In this document: positions 27,034 through 37,237 of the stretch, piece by piece
Layout: every line of letters starts with the position of its first letter
Position numbering within the stretch: position 1 is the stretch's first letter
Source: Lysinibacillus sp. ZYM-1
GTDB taxonomy: Bacteria > Bacillota > Bacilli > Bacillales_A > Planococcaceae
DNA: 64,000 bases
Reading direction: 5' to 3'
Assembly: GCF_001308875.1 (NCBI RefSeq)
Contig: NZ_KQ465106.1
Coordinates: 248,001-312,000 of the forward strand
Notes under the pieces: model-generated
What the model saw: only the letters and a program-made list of their open reading frames with translations
Databases searched by the model: none
What the model was told of the DNA's origin: nothing
Translations under genes and position numbers: made by a program

Positions 27034-29721
27034 TTACTCCTTTTTCAGTGAAAAGTTAAAAATTGTTCCTTGAGGTTTATTATCTGAAACGGTTATGTTA
27101 CTACCATGTAATGTTAAAATTGTTTGACAAAGTGCTAAACCTAAGCCCAGTCCTCGTCTACTATCACTGCGTTGTATTTTTCCAGTTGTAAACGGCTCAA
27201 ACAAGCTATTTTTTAGAGTATCATCGATTCCTGGGCCATTATCCGAAATACTAAAGTTTACCAATCCATCGCATTCCTTCACCGAGATAGTAATGTCACT
27301 ACCTGGGGGTGTGTAAGTCAATGCATTATCGATGATATTAATGAAAACCTGTATGATTAGTCTAGCATCCATTGGAACAAATACAAATTCTGGTTCAATT
27401 TGATAGGATATTTTATGCGTATTATTTTGACGAACAACATGGGAAAGAGCCTCTTGAATAATATCTTCTATTAATTCCATCTGCATTTCTAAAGCAAATT
27501 GCCCATCCTCAAGCTTAGAAACAGCTAATAAATTTTCAACCATTTGTACAAGCCATTTCGAATTGTTAAAAATATCTTCATATAATTGATTCTTTTCACT
27601 ATCGGGTATTAATGGTGCATTGTTAAGTAAAATATCCGCATTTCCAGAAATAGCAGTGAGCGGTGTTCGAAGGTCGTGGGAGATTGCACGTAAAAGGTTA
27701 GCTCGCATCTGTTCCATTTCAGCTTCTCGCACTACTTCTTCATTGAGTTTCTGTAAATACCATTTATCCAGTGCGAATGAAAAATCATTGATGATGGCGT
27801 GCAAAATATTGCGTTCAAATGCAGGTAATGGTGATAATTTAGACAGCGCAATGCCAATAACCCCTTGAACATTACCATTGGAAATAATCGGTGTATAGTA
27901 AGCGTTCGCTTCAGGAAATATATCCGTGGATACACCGGCTACATGTTTATTATTCGTAACCCAACTCACAACACCATGCTCGTTCGGATTATCGAAAAGA
28001 GTAGCTATTTTTTGATTTTCAATAGTAGATATTTTCTCTGTACGAAAAAAAGTAGATTTCCTAATTACCTGATTTTCTATTTCAAAAAATTGTACAGGTT
28101 TTTCTACTAATTTAACAATTTGAGACATGCCTTCCGTAATAATTCCTTCTATAGACTTCGCGTGTTGGAGTTTACGATTTGTTTCAAGGAGCACTTCCAT
28201 TCGATAAGATTTACGTATGGCCATAATGGTTTGCTCCTTGATCTTCTTCGTTAAGCTACTTGTAATAACGCCTGAGAGAAACATGATAAAAAAAGTCATA
28301 GGATAGTCACGATGATAAGCATCAAATGAGAACCGTGGCTCTGTAAAAAAATAATTAAAAAGTAAGACAGCAACGATAGAACTAATAATGCTCATTATCC
28401 ATCCTGATGACCAAATAGCAAGAACAAGGACACCTAGAATATAAATTGTTATGATGTTTGACTCACTAATCCCAATTGTATACAAATATAAGCCAACTAT
28501 TGATAGTAAGCTAAATACGATAAACATTTTTAATAGATCAAGCCATTCAAATAATAGTTTATTTTTTATACTAGGAAAGTAGAATTGTTCATTTTCTTGA
28601 TCTGGCACGATGTGTATAGATAAATTCGGCACGTAATCGTTAAGGCGATCACTAATTTTGGTGTTAGGTTGCCACCATTTTTTTCTCATACTCGTTCGAC
28701 CGATGACAAGTTTAGTGACACCACTAATTTGAGCATAGTTGGCAAGGGCTGCAGCTACATCGTCTTCTTGCACTATGACAACATGGCCGCCAAGCTGTTC
28801 AACCAGTTTGATGTGCTGTTGTAATCGTTCTGAATTGGCATGATTCCTTTCATGCTCCTGCATGTTTTGAACATAAAGAGCGGTAAATTTTCCGTGTAAT
28901 GCTTGTGCAAGTCTAGCAGTAGTTCTAATCACTTTTGCATTAGTAGGTGAACTACTTATTCCAACAAGTAAGTGTTCTTCGATTTGTACAGAATGTTTAA
29001 CAGATTCGTTGCTGTTTAATTGTTTATAGTTGATTGTATCAGCTGTTCTTCGTAATGCGATTTCTCGTAGTGATACTAAATTTTGTTTACGGAAAAAAGA
29101 AAGCAGAGCTTTTTCTGCTTGTTGTTTTACATAAATTTTACCTTCTAGTAGGCGTTGAATTAACTCGTCAGGTTCAATATCGACAACTTTTATTTGTGCT
29201 GCTTGATCAATGAAATAATCAGGAATACGCTCTCGCACCTTAATCTCAGTGATTTCTTCCACTAAATCATGAAGACTTTCAATATGTTGAATATTTACAG
29301 TTGTAAAAACATGAATCCCCTTAGCAAGTAGTTCTTCAACATCTCCAAAACGTTTCTTATGCCGCATTGTTGGAACATTGGAATGTGCCAATTCATCGAT
29401 AAGGACAATTTCTGGATTGCGCTGCAATACCGCATCAATATCTAATTCCTGAAAAACTTTCCCTTTATAGGTTATTTTTTTTGTAGGAATTTGCTCAAGC
29501 CCTTCTAGTAAAGCTAACGTATCTGGACGAGGATGCGGTTCTACATAGCCAACTACCACATCTTTCCCTAGTTTTTGAGCCTGATGTGCCGCATCTAACA
29601 TTGCGTAAGTTTTACCTACCCCAGCAGCATAGCCGAGAAAGATTTTTAATTTCCCTATGAATTGTTCCTCCTGTTGAAGCCTCGCTAGAAACATCTCTGG
29701 AGTTGGACGTGTATTTTCCAT
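27034..29721 (-). CDS. kdpD: Potassium/turgor sensor kinase KdpD
   Basis: An 895-residue membrane kinase. The N-terminal KdpD domain has Walker A GYAAGVGKTYAM (30-41) and Walker B IVLIDELAHSN. A universal-stress-protein-like domain (about 250-375) carries S256-x-S258, then exactly 20 residues, then FTALY (279-283), the spacing described for c-di-AMP-binding KdpD of Staphylococcus aureus. Four clustered membrane helices (about 395-490), a GAF-like region, the H-box ISHDLRTPLTAISGN and ATPase boxes follow. It signals low K+ to KdpE. Divergent from kdpFABC across 159 bp. Confidence 0.96.
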   Translation of the reverse strand: MENTRPTPEMFLARLQQEEQFIGKLKIFLGYAAGVGKTYAMLDAAHQAQKLGKDVVVGYVEPHPRPDTLALLEGLEQIPTKKITYKGKVFQELDIDAVLQRNPEIVLIDELAHSNVPTMRHKKRFGDVEELLAKGIHVFTTVNIQHIESLHDLVEEITEIKVRERIPDYFIDQAAQIKVVDIEPDELIQRLLEGKIYVKQQAEKALLSFFRKQNLVSLREIALRRTADTINYKQLNSNESVKHSVQIEEHLLVGISSSPTNAKVIRTTARLAQALHGKFTALYVQNMQEHERNHANSERLQQHIKLVEQLGGHVVIVQEDDVAAALANYAQISGVTKLVIGRTSMRKKWWQPNTKISDRLNDYVPNLSIHIVPDQENEQFYFPSIKNKLLFEWLDLLKMFIVFSLLSIVGLYLYTIGISESNIITIYILGVLVLAIWSSGWIMSIISSIVAVLLFNYFFTEPRFSFDAYHRDYPMTFFIMFLSGVITSSLTKKIKEQTIMAIRKSYRMEVLLETNRKLQHAKSIEGIITEGMSQIVKLVEKPVQFFEIENQVIRKSTFFRTEKISTIENQKIATLFDNPNEHGVVSWVTNNKHVAGVSTDIFPEANAYYTPIISNGNVQGVIGIALSKLSPLPAFERNILHAIINDFSFALDKWYLQKLNEEVVREAEMEQMRANLLRAISHDLRTPLTAISGNADILLNNAPLIPDSEKNQLYEDIFNNSKWLVQMVENLLAVSKLEDGQFALEMQMELIEDIIQEALSHVVRQNNTHKISYQIEPEFVFVPMDARLIIQVFINIIDNALTYTPPGSDITISVKECDGLVNFSISDNGPGIDDTLKNSLFEPFTTGKIQRSDSRRGLGLGLALCQTILTLHGSNITVSDNKPQGTIFNFSLKKE

Positions 29722-29758
29722 CCTCTTTCACCTCATTTGTATTATAGCGTTAACTCCC

Positions 29759-29801
29759 ATTAAGAAAGTGTAAAGATTTTGCTTCTTTATCCTTTCTTAA
29801 T
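29759..29801. promoter_or_regulatory. Inverted repeat between kdpD and kdpFABC (candidate KdpE operator)
   Basis: Perfect 10-bp arms ATTAAGAAAG (29759-29768) and CTTTCTTAAT (29792-29801) are separated by 23 T-rich bases. Arm-to-arm distance is 33 bp, about three helical turns. The position about 80 bases upstream of the first kdp ORF suits an activator site. Confidence 0.5.
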
Positions 29802-29880
29802 AGAAAAAAAGATTTCCTAACACTACATTAATTTGAAAGTCAGTATGATGAGAGCAACCTTATGAAGGAGGGGTGTTACG

Positions 29881-29973
29881 ATGATGGATTTTTTTGTGGT
29901 TGGCTTATTAATGATAAGCTTTGCGTGTGTTTGGGCGTTAACTGCATGGTGCTACAAACTAGTAGAAGAGTAA
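29881..29973 (+). CDS. 30-aa membrane peptide upstream of kdpF
   Basis: ATG-ATG start with GAAGGAGGGG upstream, encoding a 30-residue peptide. Residues 3-22 are hydrophobic (FFVVGLLMISFACVWALTAW), followed by CYKLVEE. It is a single-pass membrane peptide, first in the kdp operon and 16 bases before kdpF. It is not KdpF itself, which lies next. Short peptides with a W..L...C..L pattern occur before kdpF in some other bacteria, as far as I recall, but I know of no name or function. A role as an extra Kdp subunit is inference. Confidence 0.72.
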   Translation: MMDFFVVGLLMISFACVWALTAWCYKLVEE

Positions 29974-29989
29974 CGAGGAGGATATCAAA

Positions 29990-30070
29990 TTGTGGATTTT
30001 TATGGGAGTTGTACTAGTGTTCCTGTTCGGTTATCTAGGGCATGCATTACTTTATCCAGAAAATTATTAA
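29990..30070 (+). CDS. kdpF: Kdp potassium ATPase small subunit KdpF
   Basis: A 26-residue single-helix peptide starting at TTG with AGGAGG eight bases upstream: hydrophobic residues 2-13, then GYLGHALLYPENY. The G-Y-L-x-x-A-L-x-x-P-E ending is the KdpF signature. KdpF stabilises the KdpABC complex in the membrane. It lies 21 bases before kdpA. Confidence 0.88.
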   Translation: MWIFMGVVLVFLFGYLGHALLYPENY

Positions 30071-30091
30071 AGGCAGGTAGGGGGATACACT

Positions 30092-31786
30092 ATGTGGCAA
30101 ATAGCCATCGTATTAATTATTTATTTACCGCTCGTTATCTTAACTGGTCATTATCTATATCGGGTAACGTTGCAACAAAAAACATGGCTAGATCCTTTAT
30201 TAGATAAAGTCGACACAGTAATTTATAAAGTTTGTGGCATTAAACGAGTTGATATGACTGGCAAAGAATATGTACTTTCATTAATACTTTCAAATGCTTT
30301 TATGGTTTTTATGGGATATATAATATTACGCATTCAGGCTTTACTATTTTTAAATCCCAATAACATCAACAACATGGAGGAGACCCTGTCTTTTAACACG
30401 ATTATCTCTTTTATGACGAATACAAATCTGCAACATTATAGTGGTGAATCTGGACTCAGTTATCTATCACAAATGCTCGTTATTATTTTTATGATGTTTA
30501 CATCAGCAGCTACCGGCTATGCCGCTTGTATGGCATTTTGCCGTCGTCTCGTTGCTAAAACGGATACCATAGGGAATTTCTTTATCGATTTTGTTCGTGT
30601 TATTACTCGTATTTTAATGCCTTTTTCCATTGTTGTGGCTATTATTTTAGTATCTCAAGGATTACCACAGACTTTTAGTGCAAATAAAACAGTACAAACA
30701 ATAGAGGGTAAATTACAAGACATAGCCATCGGTCCTATTGCTTCTCTTGAATCAATCAAACATATAGGTACAAATGGTGGCGGTTTTAACGGAGCAAATT
30801 CAACAACACCTTTTGAAAACCCAACCGTACTCTCAAATATAGTTGAGATGTTATCAATGATGTTATTACCTGGGGCATGTGTCGTCGCATTTAGTTTGAT
30901 GGTTTCCCATAGAAAAAAGAAAGCTATTTTTGGAAAACAGGGGTTAGCTATTTTTACAGCAATGAGTATATTGTTCCTAGCGGGATTAGTGACTGTGTAC
31001 ATAGCAGAGAAGGCTGGTAATCCAATTATTAGTGAGCTCGGCATTACACAGGAGCTTGGGAGTATGGAAGGTAAAGAAATGCGTTTTGGGGTAGCGCAAT
31101 CAGCATTATTTACGACCGTTACTACCGCATTTACCACTGGATCAATTAACAATATGCATGATACATTAACGCCACTCGGTGGTCTTGTACCTATGTTTAA
31201 TATGATGCTAAATGTTGTGTTTGGAGGTAAAGGAGTCGGCCTGATGAACATGATGATGTATGTCCTACTGACAATTTTCATTGCTTGTTTAATGATTGGT
31301 CGATCTCCGCAGTTTTTAGGTAAAAAAATTGAAGAGAAAGAAATGAAATTAATTGCACTATGTATTCTGATTCACCCTGCTATTATTTTGCTATTTTCAG
31401 CACTTGCAGTGGCAACACCATCCGGAATAGCCGGAATAACGAATCCAGGTGCACATGGATTATCACAAGTTCTATATGAATTTGCCTCTGCCTCTGCCAA
31501 CAACGGCTCTGGTTTCGAAGGATTGGCGGATAATTCAACATTTTGGAATGTCACAACAGGGCTTGCTATGTTCTTTGGTCGTTATTTAACAATTAGTATT
31601 CAGTTAGCGATAGCTTCTTTACTTGCTAAAAAAGTCTGGCATAGCGATTCAGTAGGAACATTAAAAACGGATAATACTACTTTTACTTTGTTACTTGTTG
31701 CTATTGTTTTGATGATTGGTGCGCTTACATTTTTACCAGCTTTAGCACTTGGTCCAATTACAGAGCATTTACAACTTTATTCTTAA
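30092..31786 (+). CDS. kdpA: Potassium-transporting ATPase subunit A (K+ channel-like)
   Basis: A 564-residue membrane protein with about ten helices. The four pore loops include TNTNLQHYSGE (109-119) and GTNGGGFNGANSTTPFENP (226-244). It forms the K+ path of the high-affinity KdpFABC pump. The ATG has a GTAGGGGG site upstream. Confidence 0.97.
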   Translation: MWQIAIVLIIYLPLVILTGHYLYRVTLQQKTWLDPLLDKVDTVIYKVCGIKRVDMTGKEYVLSLILSNAFMVFMGYIILRIQALLFLNPNNINNMEETLSFNTIISFMTNTNLQHYSGESGLSYLSQMLVIIFMMFTSAATGYAACMAFCRRLVAKTDTIGNFFIDFVRVITRILMPFSIVVAIILVSQGLPQTFSANKTVQTIEGKLQDIAIGPIASLESIKHIGTNGGGFNGANSTTPFENPTVLSNIVEMLSMMLLPGACVVAFSLMVSHRKKKAIFGKQGLAIFTAMSILFLAGLVTVYIAEKAGNPIISELGITQELGSMEGKEMRFGVAQSALFTTVTTAFTTGSINNMHDTLTPLGGLVPMFNMMLNVVFGGKGVGLMNMMMYVLLTIFIACLMIGRSPQFLGKKIEEKEMKLIALCILIHPAIILLFSALAVATPSGIAGITNPGAHGLSQVLYEFASASANNGSGFEGLADNSTFWNVTTGLAMFFGRYLTISIQLAIASLLAKKVWHSDSVGTLKTDNTTFTLLLVAIVLMIGALTFLPALALGPITEHLQLYS

Positions 31787-31801
31787 TGAGGAGAGACACT
31801 T

Positions 31802-33868
31802 ATGGAAACAGTAAGAAAGAGTTTTATGACGGGTATCATGCTAAAAAGCGCTTTGATAGATGCCTTAAAAAAATTTAGTCCAATATACATGCTGAAAAAT
31901 CCTGTTATGTTTGTCGTAGAGGTAGGATTTTTGTTGGTTTTACTATTAGTTCTTTTTCCAAATATGTTTGGTAATGAGGATGGAGAACAAGCACGCCGAT
32001 TATATAATGGCATTGTTGCTACCATACTTTTTATAACAATTCTATTTGCAAATTTTGCAGAGTCGATTGCAGAAGGAAGAGGTAAAGCTCAGGTTCAAAC
32101 ATTAAAAAAAACAAAGACAGTGACACAGGCTCGTGTTTTGCTTAATGACGGTTCTGAAATCCTTCAACAGGCACATGAACTAAAAAAAGGAGATATCGTG
32201 TTAGTTCAAGCTGGAGAGGTAATTCCAAATGATGGGGAAGTCATTGATGGAATTGCTACTGTGGATGAATCGGCAATAACAGGTGAATCTGCCCCTGTTG
32301 TAAAAGAGCGAGGTGGAGATTTTTCATCAGTTACAGGTGGTACGACAGTGACAAGTGATTGGCTAATGATTGAAATCACCTCAATGCCTGGTGAGTCATT
32401 TCTAGATAAAATGATAACGCTTATTGAAGGAGCCAGTCGAAAAAAAACACCAAATGAGATAGCACTCAATACACTTCTAGTAAGTTTAACGATTATCTTC
32501 TTATTAGTTGTGGTGTCACTTTATCCAATGACAATGTATTTAAATGTGTCAATTTCCATTGCAACATTAATCGCCCTAACGGTTTGTTTAATTCCTACAA
32601 CGATTGGTGGTTTATTGTCGGCGATCGGTATTGCAGGAATGGATAGAGTAACACAATTTAATGTTATTGCGATGTCTGGAAGAGCCGTTGAGGCGTGTGG
32701 AGATGTGGATACATTAATCTTAGATAAAACAGGAACAATCACTTATGGCAATCGTATGGCGGCTGAATTTCTACCAGTAAAAGGGGTGAAAAGTAAAGAT
32801 TTAATTCAAGCTGCATGGCTTAGTTCTCTAACAGACGATACTCCAGAGGGAAAATCTATCTTATCATTGGCTTGCGAATTAGGGGTGAATACTGACGGCG
32901 AAGAGAACATTATCAAGTCAAGTGAGCATATTCCTTTTACGGCACAGACACGAATGAGTGGTTTAGATAAAGTCGATGGCACAAAAGTTCGAAAGGGAGC
33001 CTATGATACGATAAAAAAAGAGTGCATGGAGGCAGGTCATAGCATTCCTGCAAATTTGGAACAGTTGGTTCAACAAGTATCTTCTGTTGGTGGTACGCCA
33101 CTTATAGTGGCGGTAAACGATAAAATTTTGGGTGTTATTTACTTGAAGGATGTCGTCAAAGCTGGACTCAAGGAACGCTTTGATCAGCTTCGTGCAATGG
33201 GCATTAAAACGATTATGTGTACAGGAGATAACCCTCTAACTGCAGCTGCTATCGCAAAGGAAGCTGGAGTAGATAGCTTTATTGCAGAAAGTAAGCCAGA
33301 AGACAAAATTCAAGTTATTAAAGACGAGCAGGCACTAGGTAAAGTTGTAGCTATGACTGGTGACGGTACGAATGATGCGCCAGCACTAGCACAGGCGAAT
33401 GTAGGGCTGGCGATGAATTCTGGAACGAATGCAGCAAAGGAAGCTGCCAATATGGTTGATTTAGATTCAAATCCAACTAAAATTATTGAAGTTGTAGAAA
33501 TTGGGAAGCAATTGCTGATGACTCGCGGTGCCTTAACCACATTTAGTATTGCAAACGATATCGCAAAATATTTTGCCATTATTCCAGCTATGTTAATGGT
33601 TGCTGTACCTGAGATGAGAGCGTTAAATATTATGAATCTCAATTCCCCTACAAGTGCGATTATTTCTGCTTTAATTTTTAATGCGATAATTATTCCATTG
33701 CTAATTCCAATTGCAATGAGAGGCGTTAAGTATAAGCCAATGAGTGCCGCAAAATTATTAAATAAAAACTTACTTGTATATGGGATAGGGGGAGTTATAG
33801 CCCCGTTTATTGGCATTAAGATAATTGATTTACTAGTAGGGCCACTATTTCGTACGGTTGGTTTATAG
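31802..33868 (+). CDS. kdpB: Potassium-transporting ATPase subunit B (P-type ATPase)
   Basis: A 688-residue P-type ATPase that powers K+ uptake. The phosphorylated aspartate is D308 in [10 protein letters not shown], the actuator motif is TGES at 160-163, and the hinge motif is [18 protein letters not shown]. Seven membrane helices fit the family. The TGES serine is the residue phosphorylated in E. coli KdpB when K+ is plentiful; whether that applies here is unknown. GAGGAGAG precedes the ATG. Confidence 0.98.
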   Translation: METVRKSFMTGIMLKSALIDALKKFSPIYMLKNPVMFVVEVGFLLVLLLVLFPNMFGNEDGEQARRLYNGIVATILFITILFANFAESIAEGRGKAQVQTLKKTKTVTQARVLLNDGSEILQQAHELKKGDIVLVQAGEVIPNDGEVIDGIATVDESAITGESAPVVKERGGDFSSVTGGTTVTSDWLMIEITSMPGESFLDKMITLIEGASRKKTPNEIALNTLLVSLTIIFLLVVVSLYPMTMYLNVSISIATLIALTVCLIPTTIGGLLSAIGIAGMDRVTQFNVIAMSGRAVEACGDVDTLILDKTGTITYGNRMAAEFLPVKGVKSKDLIQAAWLSSLTDDTPEGKSILSLACELGVNTDGEENIIKSSEHIPFTAQTRMSGLDKVDGTKVRKGAYDTIKKECMEAGHSIPANLEQLVQQVSSVGGTPLIVAVNDKILGVIYLKDVVKAGLKERFDQLRAMGIKTIMCTGDNPLTAAAIAKEAGVDSFIAESKPEDKIQVIKDEQALGKVVAMTGDGTNDAPALAQANVGLAMNSGTNAAKEAANMVDLDSNPTKIIEVVEIGKQLLMTRGALTTFSIANDIAKYFAIIPAMLMVAVPEMRALNIMNLNSPTSAIISALIFNAIIIPLLIPIAMRGVKYKPMSAAKLLNKNLLVYGIGGVIAPFIGIKIIDLLVGPLFRTVGL

Positions 33869-33880
33869 GGAGGTAGCTAC

Positions 33881-34525
33881 ATGCGAAAATTTTTTGAGAA
33901 CTCAAAGCAGGCATTACTTATCACAATAATAATGTTCATTTTATGTGGTTTTATATACCCGTTTGCAGTGACAGCATTAGCCCAAGGGTTGTATCATCAC
34001 AAAGCAAATGGCAGTTTAATAGAAATGGACGGTGAAGCTGTTGGTTCTGAATTAATCGGTCAAGCTTTTACCGCTCCAGAATATTTCTGGGGGCGTGTTT
34101 CATCTGTTAACTATAATGTTTATACGAGAGAGGATACGATACCTGATGACAACGGCCAAGTGAACTACAATGGTGTTAGCTCAGGAACGTTTAACTATGC
34201 ACCAACCAATCCAGAATTGAAGAAACGGATTGAAGCGGATATCGAGAAGTTTTTGCTTGCAAACCCGTCAGTAAAACGGCAAGATATACCTTCTGATTTA
34301 ATGACTGCTTCAGGTTCAGGATTGGATCCACATATTAGTATGAAGGCGGCAGAAATACAAGTTGAACGAATTGCCCAAGCAAGTGGGCTCCCGAAGGAAG
34401 AGATTAATAAAATTATAGAGGCAAATTTGGAAAAACGTACATTAGGGATTTTTGGAGAACGTAAGGTGAACTTCCTTATGGCGAATTTAGAAATTATGAA
34501 AAAAATGGATAGAAAAAGGGATTAA
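33881..34525 (+). CDS. kdpC: Potassium-transporting ATPase subunit C
   Basis: A 214-residue protein with one N-terminal helix (about 12-34) and an extracytoplasmic domain. Motifs are GQAFTAPEYFWGRVSS, then SGSGLDPHIS and VNFLMANLEIMKKM. KdpC bridges KdpA and KdpB and is needed for pump assembly. It is the last gene of the operon; a terminator follows. Confidence 0.96.
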   Translation: MRKFFENSKQALLITIIMFILCGFIYPFAVTALAQGLYHHKANGSLIEMDGEAVGSELIGQAFTAPEYFWGRVSSVNYNVYTREDTIPDDNGQVNYNGVSSGTFNYAPTNPELKKRIEADIEKFLLANPSVKRQDIPSDLMTASGSGLDPHISMKAAEIQVERIAQASGLPKEEINKIIEANLEKRTLGIFGERKVNFLMANLEIMKKMDRKRD

Positions 34526-34532
34526 CTAAATC

Positions 34533-34565
34533 AAAGACAGGTAGAAAAAGCTTCTCTACCTGTCT
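34533..34565. terminator. Bidirectional terminator between kdpC and bdhA
   Basis: AGACAGGTAGA pairs with TCTACCTGTCT around an 11-base loop between two convergent genes. Confidence 0.88.
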
Positions 34566-34574
34566 CTATATAAA

Positions 34575-35633
34575 TTATGCTTGTGAATTTACAAGGATTT
34601 TAATATGGTTTCTCTCTTTCATTAGTGCCTCGAAGCCTTCTGTTACAACTTCATCAAGTGCAATTCGTTTCGTCACAAGTTTTTCAGCAGGGAAGTAGCC
34701 TTGTTTCATTAATTCCATAACTGCTGGGAAAATATCGCGATAAGCAATGATACCTTTAACAGAACGCTCTGTTAGTACGATGTTGTTAGGCAGAATAGAA
34801 GCATCAGTTTCCCAAATAGAAACAATAATTGTTTCACCTTCAAATGTTGTTGAATCAATAGCTTGCTGTAATACTACTGGAACACCTGTTACTTCAAATG
34901 CAACATCTACGCCACCATTCGTTAATTCATGTAGACGAGCAACTGCATCCTCTTCTTTAGGATTAATAACTGCTGTTGCACCAAGCTCTAATGCTTTAGC
35001 GGCACGCTCTGCTGAAAGCTCAACAGCATAGATTTCGGATGCGCCAGCTGCACGTAACGCTTCAATAACAAGAAGCCCAATTGGACCTGTCCCAAAGACA
35101 GCTGCTTTGTCGCCTGCTTTTAATTTACTTTGGCGTACTGCGTGTAGAGCCACGGCTGCTGGTTCGACCAGTGCTCCCTGTTCGAAGGAAAGTCCTTCTG
35201 GCATTTTGTGCACTAATTTTTCGTCTACCATTGTATATTCAGAGAATCCTCCGCCACCGCCTGAAAGACCATGGAAACCTAAATGCTTACAAATATTATA
35301 TTTACCTTTTTTACAGGCAGCACATTCGCCACAGGCTAGAATCGGTTCAACTACGACAGGATCTCCCACTTTTACTGATGTTACACCATCGCCAATATCA
35401 ACTACTTCGCCTGAGAATTCATGTCCCATAACAATTGGTGCGATATCTTTACTTACATAGTGAGGTTGCTCCACAGGAATAAAGATTGGGCCAGCTGCGT
35501 ATTCATGTAAATCACTACCACAAATTCCTGTCCAATGTACTTTAATTTTTACTTTTCCAGGTGCAATGACTGGTTCATCAATATTTTCTACACGGATGTC
35601 TTTTGCTTTATACCATCTTGCTGCTTTCATCAT
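34575..35633 (-). CDS. bdhA: (R,R)-butanediol dehydrogenase, zinc-dependent
   Basis: A 352-residue medium-chain alcohol dehydrogenase that interconverts acetoin and 2,3-butanediol with NAD(H). Catalytic zinc ligands are C38 (TGICGSD) and H71-E72 (MGHEFSG). A structural-zinc cluster is present at C101, C104, C107 and C115; as I recall, B. subtilis BdhA lacks that cluster. GTGPIGLLVIEAL is the NAD site. The sequence closely follows B. subtilis BdhA (for example GGGGGFSEY and FEVTGVPVVLQQAI). GGAGG precedes the ATG. Monocistronic. Confidence 0.92.
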   Translation of the reverse strand: MMKAARWYKAKDIRVENIDEPVIAPGKVKIKVHWTGICGSDLHEYAAGPIFIPVEQPHYVSKDIAPIVMGHEFSGEVVDIGDGVTSVKVGDPVVVEPILACGECAACKKGKYNICKHLGFHGLSGGGGGFSEYTMVDEKLVHKMPEGLSFEQGALVEPAAVALHAVRQSKLKAGDKAAVFGTGPIGLLVIEALRAAGASEIYAVELSAERAAKALELGATAVINPKEEDAVARLHELTNGGVDVAFEVTGVPVVLQQAIDSTTFEGETIIVSIWETDASILPNNIVLTERSVKGIIAYRDIFPAVMELMKQGYFPAEKLVTKRIALDEVVTEGFEALMKERNHIKILVNSQA

Positions 35634-35922
35634 CTATCAACCTCCTATAATATCTTGCAGCTCCATCATAACATGTGGGAATAATGCTAATCATTAGCTC
35701 CCTATAAATTGACATAAAATTTACATATACCCAGCTTTTTTGAGTATTGATACAGCGCTTTTTTGATTGCATATTCTCCATATTTCAAGTACCTTTGATA
35801 AGGGCTTTATTACGGTGATCATAAAACGATAAAATTATGTTTATGCTTGTAAGAATAGGATGTAAATATACCTTAAAGTTCGAATCATGGTACAATGAAA
35901 AAGATGTTAGGAGGAACGAATG
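35634..35922. other. bdhA-cshB divergent upstream region
   Basis: No gene seen. A perfect 13-bp palindrome GCTAAT-C-ATTAGC (35686-35698) lies just upstream of a -10-like TATGAT for bdhA (35665-35670). A TACAAT near 35890 is a likely -10 for cshB. Confidence 0.45.
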
Positions 35923-37224
35923 ATGTCAAAATATACTGATTATAATTTTCAGCCATTTTTGCAGGACGCCATTGCAGAACTTGGCTTTACAGAACCGACA
36001 CCAATTCAAAAAGAAATTATTCCATTATTACTAAAAGGGAAGAGTGCCATTGGACAGGCACATACAGGAACAGGGAAAACACATAGTTTTTTAATTCCGA
36101 TTGTTCAACGTATTGATGTAGAGAAACAGGAAGTACAGGCCGTTATTACTTCTCCTACACGTGAGCTTGCACAGCAAATTTTTGATGCATTGAATCAGTT
36201 AATAGAAGGAACAGCTATTCAGGCAAAACTATTTATTGGGGGTACGGACAAACAACGCTCTATTGATAAGTTAAAAACGCAACCTCAAATTGTTGTTGGA
36301 ACACCTGGACGTATTCGTGATCTTGTTTCAGCACAAGCGTTATTTGTGCATACGGCACCAATTCTAGTTGTCGATGAAGCGGATTTAGCTTTCGATATGG
36401 GCTTTATTGAGGAAATTGATGGATTTGCTTCTCAAATGCCAGAGAAACTTGAAATGTTCGTATTCTCAGCAACAATCCCAGAAAAGCTTCAGCCTTTCTT
36501 AAAAAAATATATGGACGCACCTGTGCATGTTCATATGAACGATAAACGACCAGTGGCAGAGGGCATTGATTTTATGCTTGTACCGGTTCGTTCTAAATCA
36601 CGTAATAAACGTTTATTAGAAGTCATCGAAGGCATCAATCCATTTTTGGCTGTTATTTTTACTAACACACGTAAAACGGCTGAGCATGTTGCTGGTTATT
36701 TAAATGAGCATGGTATCCGTTGTGGACAAATTCATGGTGATTTAAGCCCACGTGATCGTAAGAAAATGATGAAGCAAATACGCGATCTCGAATATCAATA
36801 TATTGTTGCTACAGATTTAGCGGCACGTGGTATCGATATTCAAGGAATTTCTCATGTCATTAACTACGAAATTCCAGAGGACTTAGAATTCTTTATTCAC
36901 CGTGTTGGACGTACCGCTCGTGCAGGCAATAAAGGAACAGCTATTACATTATTTGAACCATCTGAAGAGGATGCAGTAGTACGTGTGGAAAAAATGGGTA
37001 TTCCATTTGTACAAATGGACGTTAAAGATGGAGAATGGTCCGAGTTAAAAGAGCGTCATGCTCGTAAAAATCGTGTTAAACAAGAGAATGAGATCGATGT
37101 GAAAGCGAAGTCGCTGGTGCGTAAACCTAAAAAGGTTAAACCAGGCTATAAGCGTAATATGAAATGGGAAATGGAAAAAATTAAAAAACGTGAACGTCGC
37201 TTAAAAGCGAGAGGTAAAAAATAG
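35923..37224 (+). CDS. cshB: DEAD-box RNA helicase CshB
   Basis: A 433-residue ATP-dependent RNA helicase. Q motif FTEPTPIQ, Walker A AHTGTGKT (46-53), DEAD in [15 protein letters not shown], and motif [12 protein letters not shown] are all present. A Lys/Arg-rich tail follows ([28 protein letters not shown]), typical of CshB. B. subtilis CshB works in the cold and in RNA turnover. ATGs at 35920 and 35923 are adjacent; the second has the better distance to GGAGG. nfo follows 13 bases later. Confidence 0.94.
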   Translation: MSKYTDYNFQPFLQDAIAELGFTEPTPIQKEIIPLLLKGKSAIGQAHTGTGKTHSFLIPIVQRIDVEKQEVQAVITSPTRELAQQIFDALNQLIEGTAIQAKLFIGGTDKQRSIDKLKTQPQIVVGTPGRIRDLVSAQALFVHTAPILVVDEADLAFDMGFIEEIDGFASQMPEKLEMFVFSATIPEKLQPFLKKYMDAPVHVHMNDKRPVAEGIDFMLVPVRSKSRNKRLLEVIEGINPFLAVIFTNTRKTAEHVAGYLNEHGIRCGQIHGDLSPRDRKKMMKQIRDLEYQYIVATDLAARGIDIQGISHVINYEIPEDLEFFIHRVGRTARAGNKGTAITLFEPSEEDAVVRVEKMGIPFVQMDVKDGEWSELKERHARKNRVKQENEIDVKAKSLVRKPKKVKPGYKRNMKWEMEKIKKRERRLKARGKK

Positions 37225-37237
37225 GGGGGCTTTTTAC

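Noticed and set aside
29722..29880. c-di-AMP (ydaO) or K+ riboswitch before kdpFABC
   Set aside because: The 159-bp region is too short and lacks the conserved core of that riboswitch. Control is more likely through KdpDE.
29992..30207. 71-codon frame over kdpF and the kdpA start
   Set aside because: It is out of frame with both real genes, has a basic, non-membrane composition, and lacks its own ribosome site.
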